Of a DNA stretch of 64,000 nt, positions 57,244 through 64,000 are shown in pieces. The stretch's first letter is position 1, and each line of letters starts with the position of its first letter. The notes below the pieces were generated by a model, which searched no databases, was not told the origin of the DNA, and was given only the letters and a program-made list of their open reading frames with translations. The position numbers and the translations under genes were made by a program. Origin of the DNA: Cercophora sp. LCS_1. Lineage: Eukaryota; Ascomycota; Sordariomycetes; Sordariales; Lasiosphaeriaceae. The DNA is taken from assembly GCA_036250225.1 (NCBI GenBank), contig JAPZLL010000006.1:372001-436000 (forward strand), given 5' to 3'.

Positions 57244-58030
57244 ACTGGCCTGGGCCGGATTTCTGTGATGATTAGGCTTTCGTTTTTCGGCATGGCATGT
57301 TAGCGGGTCCTGGAAGGCTTGGGTTTTGGTTTAGAATACCTTATTACTTCTTAGAAATTTGGGGCGCGCCCATTTCTCTACACCTCGTTGACATTGCTTT
57401 CACTGTGACCCGTGGAAACAAACAGTGAGTGATCTAGTATCTATACTTCCCATCATCGTAAAATAGATTTTCCTTCAAGATGTCTGCTGGCATTCATGTA
57501 TAGACGCCGGGGTTTTCTTCTATATTCCGCGAAGAATACCAACATTACCTCTGATATGTACCCGTGGTTCTCCATCCAGTCGCTCCGAACTCGGAAAAGA
57601 TGTAACTTTCGCTCTATGCCGAGCCGAAAAAAGCCACTGTCCCTCACAAACCTTGATTCGCCGCACTATTTAATCGCTTCCCAGGCCAGCCCTCCTGTCT
57701 CTTCCTCCCACATTGAGCGCGCGCTCCCCACGCACAACCACGAGATCTCATTCCTCAGACCAAAATCTACAACCGGCCCGCTTGAATTTCCCACTAAACA
57801 ACAACAACAGCAGGCAACCTCAAAACTTTACAGCTCACTTGCCCTTCGCCTGACCTCCTTCAAGCAAACCGGCTGTGGCTCATCTCGTTCATCGGTTTCC
57901 CCCTGAGCTTTGCGTACCCCCCGACCTCACCCCATCCCTTACTACCTGCCAATCCATCCACCCCGCCCCTCGCCGTACCCGTCAATTCCCGCCCCATCCG
58001 CCTGCCTCTTCTCCGACTCATTTTGTGACG
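57244..58030. other. Intergenic, 0.8 kb
   Basis: 3' region of the CoA-binding gene and C-rich leader of the next. A 137-codon open frame (57496-57906) has no motif and ends in low-complexity sequence; I do not call it. Confidence 0.4.
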
Positions 58031-58375
58031 ATGTCCCACGGAACTAGAGCCCTGACCCTCACGCGGAAGCGGAGCAAGTCCGTATCCAACCCGCTCCGGA
58101 CACGGGATGAGTACACCCTGGTGAGGGTGAACGCGGACGGAGAGGACGAGGCGGTTGGCCAGACAACTGCAGCGGCGGGTGGAGAGGGGAAAGGAACGAG
58201 GAGGCGAACGGTTACTATGGGTGGGGCGGACCAGTTCAACTTTCGGTGGGCCGAGAAAGATCTGGAGGGGATTCAGAGGCGGGAGAGAGCGAGGCAGCCG
58301 GAGACGATTCGGTTGGAGGGGAGGTTTAAAGTGATAGCGGTTTTTATGGGGAAAGATGGGGTTGGACAGGGCTGA
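58031..58375 (+). CDS. Small basic hypothetical protein
   Basis: Single exon, 114 residues from the ATG at 58031 (MSHGTRALTLTRKRSKSVSN). It has an Arg/Lys/Ser-rich N-terminus, then a segment that looks conserved (TVTMGGADQFNFRWAEKDLE, then RERARQPETIRLEGRFKVI). No signal peptide, membrane helix or known domain. The codon pattern is GC-biased and gene-like, and the frame follows a C-rich leader. The last residues (GKDGVGQG) could be replaced if a 3' intron exists. Function unknown. Confidence 0.5.
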   Translation: MSHGTRALTLTRKRSKSVSNPLRTRDEYTLVRVNADGEDEAVGQTTAAAGGEGKGTRRRTVTMGGADQFNFRWAEKDLEGIQRRERARQPETIRLEGRFKVIAVFMGKDGVGQG

Positions 58376-59917
58376 GGGTATTTTTTTAGGTTGCGGGTCG
58401 GCTGGATTGTGGAGGGAGGATAGCCTTTTGCAGTTCGTGGGTGGCTTGCAGGGAGGGTGGATGAAAAGTCATGCTAGGTTCATGTTTTGGCGTTTTGGGT
58501 TGGGGTCATGTGGTCGACGGGCAGTTGCTGAGAGACTACATTCATGTCTGGAAGGGGGACTCATTGGGCTTTTGTTGTCAGTTGGACATATTTACGGGTT
58601 GAGAACGCGTTGAAATTTTGGGTCTAGTCTCGGCCTCTGGGATGATTGCTATGCACCTAGGCACCTAGAGTTCCCTCGGCCTAGGATAAACTAAAGTTTA
58701 AGAAACCTGGAAGGTACCACACTTTTTTCGTCCACGTGGGAAATCAGCTCACAACGCCATGGCTGGCCGTTAAGCCGGTATCAAGCCACAATCGGAGCGT
58801 TTAGAACCTAAACAGCTCATTATTGAAGGGAGCGCCAAAGGAGGGCAATTGCCAAATTAGTTTATAGGCCCCAAACTTCGCAGGCGGATAAGCAACGGAA
58901 CTGGACTGAAAAAATTCGGGCGCACCGTCAGTGAGCCTACTTGGATGTCCGAGTTCATTTTTTTTTTCTCTTTGCGCGCAAATCCACGACCCAAGTCTAT
59001 AGTGGAGAAAGCTTTAACTGGTTTCCAACGTAGTATTCCGACCATTATGGCGGAGCGGTCAAAGGGGGGACGCCCCCGGAGGCCTCTTCGCCATGCTCAA
59101 GGGTCTGGGTTCGAATCCGGGGACGCCCGGGTTTATTGGTGAAACCCTGTGAGGTGCTAGAGAAAATCCAAGCTGAGCCAGGGGTTTTCCGTAACCTTGG
59201 ACGACCTCAGCTGCCTTCGGGGCGGCTGGGACTCCAAGGCGAGCGTTTTGCCGCTCTTTCCTTTCTTATTCTTTCCTTCTCCATTGTAGTTTCCTTGGCT
59301 TGATGGCTCTTCTCAGTCTATCTGAACAAAAGAAAGCAGCATTATCAATACGAAATCTTGATTACCTACCGAAAGGGTACCCGGCCTGCCTGATGGTTTC
59401 GCCATCTCGAGGCAAGGTACCTTGAAGACCTGAGCCTCCGTAACGGGTGCACGTGGATCTCGAAGTTGGAATTATGGGACTTTTCAAGCCACAGCACTGT
59501 TAGCTGGCTTACCATCTAGGTGAAAAAGGTAGCAAGATGAAATGCAGTCAAGGTGCCACCACATGTGCTGGGTTCCTGCATATGACGTCAACTTGAATCT
59601 TCAAGATTCTTAGCAGGGGTCTTGTCCAAACCATGAGCCTACCAGATTCGAGCAGACGGCGCCTCCGCGCACAACCATTGCAATAAAATGTCTACATAAC
59701 TTAATTCTGCCTCTGGGGTTCAGCTTGTTCTTTTTCATATTTTCCATACGTTTGAACTTTTTCAGGTCTTGCCTCGGCCTTCGGTGTTGTCATCGTGCCG
59801 GTCATTGTTTTGATACGGCCCGTGCGTTTGGCTCTTATTTTAGCGTCTCTGGGATGACAGACATCTCCAACTTCCATCCCCACAGTTCCTATGAGCAGCA
59901 CATTGAGGTCCTCCACA
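58376..59917. other. Intergenic, 1.5 kb, containing a SINE-like element
   Basis: Apart from the element at 59040-59275, no gene is seen. The sequence before it (58620-58900) is more AT-rich than its surroundings. Confidence 0.4.
59040..59275 (+). mobile_element. tRNA-derived SINE-like element
   Basis: A perfect A box TGGCGGAGCGG (59048-59058) and a perfect B box GGGTTCGAATCC (59107-59118), spaced as in long-variable-arm tRNAs (Leu/Ser), head the element. The acceptor stem does not pair and the anticodon region is a GGGG/CCCC hairpin, so it is not a tRNA. A roughly 120-bp unrelated body follows, with a GACCTCAGCTGCC/GGCGGCTGGGACTCC stem, ending in a T/C-rich tail (59255-59285). This is the layout of fungal SINEs. 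Copy number elsewhere is unknown. Confidence 0.5.
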
Positions 59918-60926
59918 ATGCACCGACTCCGCACGTTCATTGCGCCGTCACGCGGTCGTTCCGTCCGTTCGACCACACTAGCTCGCGCATATATAGGCCG
60001 ACAATACTCCTCCCAACGAGCCTGTCGTCTGTTACCCCAACGCCCCCAGACCACTCACCAATCCGGGACGAATTTGCGTTCGCACCTAGTTTCCACAATG
60101 GCCTCGACCGCTGAAATAAAAGAACACTTCAATTCCTCTGTCTTCGACAAGATCAGAAATTTCTGGTTTCAAAATGCTGCCAACGACGAGGAGCTGATCC
60201 TGCCCACTATGGATCTCGCAAAACAGTGGTTTACTTCCGACATGGCTTTTGATAAGCTGTGCACGTGTGTGCTTCCATACTCCTATTCTGACAGGCTACG
60301 GGCTGACGTCACTGTTTAGCGACAACTTTTCCGAGCAGTTGAAGGCGGTGCGATCTGGAAGTGTCAGTGCATCGGATCTCCTGAACGCGATCGGACCCAT
60401 GTCGCCTCTGGACTGGCTTGGTCTTGTCCTCCTCCTTGACCAGGTGCCCCGCAACTGCTTCCGGGGACCGGATTCAAAGATCGTCTTTACGGTTTTCGAC
60501 CCTGTTGTTTTGGACATTACTCTGAGGGCCATCGAACAAGGGATCCCAGAGTCACCCGAGATACGTTACCATCCTGGCTACAGATTGTGGTTCTACCTTC
60601 CACTACAGCACTCGGAAAGGCGTGACATCCACGAGTTATCGGTCAAGGAACATGCAAGCATCTTCACCGATATGAAGGCACTCATGGAGCAACCCGAGTC
60701 CGAGGTCGATGAGAAGTTTAGGAAGACTCGCGAATTCCTCCTAGCAAACAAGGAGGGAGTTACCAAGTGGGAGGACATGCTGAACAGCTTTGCTGCGAGA
60801 CACAAGGCTGTTATTGATCGATTTGGGAGGTTCCCTCATCGAAACGAGGCGATGGGACGAGAGCCAACCGAGGAAGAAATCAAGTATCTCATAGAGGGCG
60901 GCGAGACGTTCGGTTCAGGTCGGTAG
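59918..60926 (+). CDS. DUF924-family protein, probably mitochondrial
   Basis: Exons 59918..60264 and 60320..60926 flank a 55-nt intron (GTGTGT…GCTGAC…TTTAG); 317 residues. The N-terminal 60 residues are Arg/Ser/Thr-rich and free of acids (MHRLRTFIAPSRGRSVRSTT), a presequence. The domain starts at KIRNFWFQNAANDEELILPT. WLGLVLLLDQVPRNCFRG is the diagnostic DUF924 block, followed by GYRLWFYLPLQHSERRDIHE and a final FGRFPHRNEAMGREPTEEE. The function of this alpha-helical family is unknown. Splicing restores WFTSDMAFDKLCTDNFSEQL. Alternative starts: ATG at 59891 (nine residues longer) or 60098 (MASTAEIKEH, which would lose the presequence). Confidence 0.9.
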
Positions 60927-61898
60927 AATTGCGCCTGTACATATGGCACGCAGCCTCCTACAATATGCGGAGTGGCGAAACCCGGCATTCTCTCCGATTT
61001 GTTGCGCTGAATACGAACTAGATGTTCGCGACGTACATGTCCTGTTCACACTTTCCCTTCGGTTTGGTTCCTGTGCCTAGAGGCGGAATCTGAAGCCGAA
61101 AGATTCTGCTTCCCCTGAATGCGACATCTTGATCATGTTTCGAGACTAAGGTCCGTATTAGTAACGGACACGACCGCATGCAGCCGTCGGCGATTTCAAC
61201 GGCCTCGTCCTTTCATCTCGTCAACAGGGCCCCGTAGCCACCGCACACCACCTCGGCCCGGGTGATATGGACTTGTGAGCTGAAAATTCTTAACTCCAAA
61301 GAAGACATCCTGTCATCTGGCCCTGGCGGCCGCTCTGCACACCACTTCGATTCAATCAAACATCCACTTTACAGGCTCACCCGTGATCCGCTGAAGTCAC
61401 AGTTCCGAGCGCCACTTCTGGGCTGAGCGGCATCACTCGGTGCACTTACAGCTGATGTTCTCGTCGTTGGCTTTCAAGGGTAATTCAGGTGTAGTCTGGA
61501 GTCTCAACTTCTGGTTAGATTGGGCGTCCAATGAGGTTTGGCATTCCATGTCGACTGTGATAGTGAGCACTCGCGCCACAATCAGGCCTGTGTAAACTCC
61601 AACTAGCGACCCACAACACAAGCGGCTTGTGATCACCAAACCCAGCTAGACCTGGATTTCAACAAAGAAAAATGCGGAAGGGATCGCGAAGGTGGGAACA
61701 GCGAGCGGCAGAGAGAAGACTTGGAGGCACCGAAAAGATGGAGACGGAGGGCAGCACAGAGAAAACCATGGAGGGGCCTTCGTTCCACGAATCAATATGT
61801 TTATGCACGGTAACAACACGGTCACTCGAAGGCTTATGCTGAATTTCACAGCTGAATCTCCCCATTCCGAGCCTTGCACACCTTTCAACAATCCGACC
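60927..61898. other. Intergenic, 1.0 kb
   Basis: No gene recognised; 61300-61640 contains only short unsupported frames. Checked for 5S rRNA and tRNA signatures without success. Confidence 0.4.
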
Positions 61899-62495
61899 AT
61901 GAAGCTCAACATTCTCCTCAGCATCACCCTTCTCCTTCAACATGTCGTTTCCCAGTCCTCGACCACCTTCGGAGCCCTTACGACTGGCACTCCCGACCCC
62001 TCGGGCGGAATAATCGAAGTAACCTCACAACTTTGTATTGTCTCTCTTCGTTTCTCGGCCTGCCTCCGGGTATTATATTGAGTCGACTTTACACGTAGCC
62101 ACACGATTAAAAAACCAAGCGAGTTGATCAAAATTTGGAATCAAGTTTGTAACAGGAGAACCTATGTCTATTTGCATTGCGAAAGAGGCCTCTTGCGGAA
62201 TTCTAGGAGTCAACGATCCTCAGTGCCGTTGGTACAAACCATACATCGAATCACTGCTGCCTGCGTCCCTACGACCAAACCCAGGGCCCGTAATCCTCCA
62301 CTACCAACATTCCTCCTTCAAAATCCTCCTCCAAACCCCCGCACCATAACCAACGAACTAACGTTTTAGCGGTCCCCCCAAAGGGCTCAGAAAAAGGGCC
62401 AACGTGACTCAGCCCCAGTGGTCAGCAGCCCCAACGTCCTTCCTCCGCCCGCCGTGCCGCAGCTCAATGGGCCGCCGAGCATGCACAACGGCTAG
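61899..62495 (+). CDS. Candidate small secreted protein
   Basis: Three exons by hand: 61899..62018, 62146..62289 and 62370..62495, all phase 0, 129 residues. Exon 1 gives a clear signal peptide (MKLNILLSITLLLQHVVSQS) and STTFGALTTGTPDPSGGIIE. Exon 2 continues FVTGEPMSICIAKEASCGIL and DPQCRWYKPYIESLLPASLR, with three cysteines. Exon 3 follows a strong AACTAACGTTTTAG acceptor and ends Pro/Ser-rich (NVLPPPAVPQLNGPPSMHNG). The first intron is 127 nt with a weak AAG acceptor, so that junction is least certain. No domain recognised; possible apoplastic or effector-like protein. Confidence 0.45.
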
Positions 62496-62732
62496 GACCG
62501 TTTCCGAAGCCCTGCGGATATCGCTAACAAGTGTCAACCGAGCTACGTATCTATGTGCCTATCTAGGAAGGGAATAATCACATTCACACCTGGTCGGATT
62601 ATGGGTTGATATTGATCGGGGCCGTATTCCTTCATGTGACTTGGAAATCCGGGTGAGGGATGTTATGTGACGCGACAACTCACTTGAGCCAGCGCGGCTC
62701 TCTTCAGCTCAGTTGCGATAGAATCACGCACA

Positions 62733-63083
62733 ATGTATTACCACTCCATACCCGTCGAAAGACGCCTCCTCGTCTGGTCCCACCAAGTCGTCGGTGCAAG
62801 TCCAGCAATCACATTCGGTGTCTTCACAGCACTGGGATGGCAGAATTCCGAAACAGCAAAGGAACAGGCTGATGCTGCTGATGCTCTCAATCTCATCATG
62901 TTATGTCAGGGTGTTGGTGCAAATGAGGTAAGTTCCATGTTGCATTCCTATAAACAAGAAAGGTTTGGCACGCAAAAGACGATGTATCCCATATGCCAGG
63001 AGATACATAAAGCGGCAAACGAAACCGTCCATTCTAGCCAAATCCCTCTTCCACATCGGCGGATCAACAGACCCAGCGGATAA
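62733..63083 (+). CDS. Hypothetical small protein, exon structure unresolved
   Basis: An ATG at 62733 opens MYYHSIPVERRLLVWSHQVV then GASPAITFGVFTALGWQNSE. A GTAAGT donor occurs after GVGANE (intron from 62928), with CAG acceptors near 63000; either read-through or splicing keeps the same frame to a stop at 63083. A different frame just downstream encodes a membrane-helix-like segment (KISQFVISVITAVFAVTAVI, to 63240), which may be the true C-terminus if another intron exists. I could not join it. No family recognised. Confidence 0.35.
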   Translation: MYYHSIPVERRLLVWSHQVVGASPAITFGVFTALGWQNSETAKEQADAADALNLIMLCQGVGANEVSSMLHSYKQERFGTQKTMYPICQEIHKAANETVHSSQIPLPHRRINRPSG

Positions 63084-63244
63084 TCGTGCAGCAGACAAAA
63101 TCAGCCAGTTTGTCATTAGCGTCATCACGGCTGTTTTTGCCGTGACGGCTGTTATCTCAGCCCTGGCGTTCTATACGGCGGCGCCACGGAGCGAGAAGGA
63201 GTCCCGAAGTGTGTCCGATGTATCGTTGGCGGTGCCGTGAGGGG

Positions 63245-64000
63245 TTACCACATGAATCGTTGGACGTTACCGCCGTCTAGCAACTCGCCGTCGGGGGTTT
63301 TCCAGTAAAAGGGGCGGAAGAGGAACATGTACATGGTTGCGAGGTTGATGAGCAGGAACCAGACGCTCTCCAAGGCAAGGCATGGGTCTACTTTGATATT
63401 GCGAAGCCACTTGAGACCTGGGAGGCTGGCGCTTGATGAGGTGGATGGGTTCCATTCGGGGACCGAAAGGCGCCAGAAAACCCAGGGAAGGATGAAGTAC
63501 CGTGGCTCGACGAGTGGCGCTGTGATAAGTGACAAGGTTGTCGTGAGAAGCCAGAAGAGGGCTGTTGATGTCAGTGGTGAGGATGACGTCGTAGTCCGGA
63601 CGGTTTTATCCTTGGTGGATGTGGTTGTTTGGGGCTGGGAGCCGGCCAAAGTGTGCCAGACGAACCATCGGGAGAGGGTGTATGCTCCAACGAGGAGATA
63701 GCGGATCTTGAGTCCCCGTCGAATTGTGTATCGGAAGACGTAGAACATGTAATGGCGGTTGTCGGCTAGGGTAAATGGGTGGATGATGGTGTTGTATTTG
63801 ACGATGGCGAGGGACAAGGTGACGGTGGCGAGGATATAGGGGACGTAGTAGATCTTGCGGATCATCTGAAGCACCAATGGCTTTGCCTGCGAGCCATTCG
63901 TGTTGTTTACAAAGCGGAATGGAGACGTAAAAACCTCCAAGACGGAGGGAATGAGGAGAGGGGCGGAGAAGAAGGCAAAGAAAGGCCAGATGTAGAGTAT
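63245..64000 (-). CDS. ALG10: Alg10/Die2 alpha-1,2-glucosyltransferase, C-terminal part
   Basis: The reading frame is open from the right edge to a stop at 63245, so the N-terminal half lies outside the window. About 250 residues with several membrane helices. Family marks: NRHYMFYVFRYTIRR, then TAPLVEPRYFILPWVFWRL and the C-terminal VQRFMW. Alg10 adds the last, alpha-1,2-linked glucose to the dolichol-linked oligosaccharide in the ER membrane, the mark needed for efficient N-glycan transfer. A Ser/Thr-rich loop (TTTSTKDKTVRTTTSSSPLT) interrupts the conserved part, as in other filamentous fungi. Confidence 0.92.
   Translation of the reverse strand: MLYIWPFFAFFSAPLLIPSVLEVFTSPFRFVNNTNGSQAKPLVLQMIRKIYYVPYILATVTLSLAIVKYNTIIHPFTLADNRHYMFYVFRYTIRRGLKIRYLLVGAYTLSRWFVWHTLAGSQPQTTTSTKDKTVRTTTSSSPLTSTALFWLLTTTLSLITAPLVEPRYFILPWVFWRLSVPEWNPSTSSSASLPGLKWLRNIKVDPCLALESVWFLLINLATMYMFLFRPFYWKTPDGELLDGGNVQRFMW

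Noticed and set aside
59048..59130. Functional tRNA-Leu/Ser
   Set aside because: Perfect internal boxes but the acceptor and anticodon stems cannot form.

Overview
The window reads as nuclear chromosomal DNA of a filamentous ascomycete, most likely a Sordariomycete. The reasons: intron-rich genes with short introns (mostly 45-95 nt) carrying GT-AG ends and CTGAC/CTAAC branch sites; a Zn2Cys6 regulator; fungal orthologues of Mad1, Bir1, Syp1, Tam41 and Alg10; an intron-bearing tRNA-Glu; and no bacterial-style operons. I did not assign a genus. Exons were joined by hand from splice signals and frame continuity, so junctions are inferences unless a domain spacing confirms them.

Layout. 0-10 kb is an accessory-looking stretch: a C2H2-finger protein running off the left edge and apparently frameshifted, an unknown two-exon gene at 3.4 kb, an F-box gene with two frame breaks at 5.6-7.4 kb, and a secreted/single-pass Cys-plus-Ser/Thr-rich surface protein at 8.6-10.0 kb. 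After about 3 kb without a recognisable gene comes a nitrogen-uptake module: an amino-acid/GABA-type permease (13.2-15.0 kb, minus) divergent from an ammonium transporter (16.5-18.0 kb, plus), with TGATAA (GATA-factor) sites and a tandem CCAAT array between them. A Zn2Cys6 regulator (18.2-20.2 kb) converges on the transporter.

From 22 to 40.8 kb lies a conserved housekeeping block: a CDK-like kinase, SYP1 (endocytic F-BAR/muHD), MAD1 (spindle checkpoint), a frame-broken unknown gene, TAM41 (mitochondrial CDP-DAG synthase), a PMP3-like small membrane protein, a short-chain dehydrogenase and BIR1 (two-BIR survivin). From 42 to 45 kb the sequence is decayed: a homocitrate-synthase relic interrupted by a 75-nt G run and a 23-nt C run, then an ABC-transporter ATPase fragment in the same frame, then two tRNA-like Pol III modules.

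From 47 kb the window is again ordinary: an AAAP amino-acid transporter, tRNA-Glu(CTC), an M3 oligopeptidase, a myosin/calmodulin-type light chain, a class I methyltransferase with a 14-nt first exon, a CoA-binding-domain protein, a small basic protein, a tRNA-derived SINE-like element, a DUF924 protein, a candidate small secreted protein and the C-terminal part of ALG10 cut by the right edge.

No CRISPR, rRNA, telomere or intact transposase was seen. The most distinctive features are the chimeric relic with giant homopolymers, the GC-AG intron in BIR1, the set of short stop-free introns whose length is a multiple of three, and the nitrogen-regulated divergent transporter pair. I found no clearly undescribed multi-gene system.
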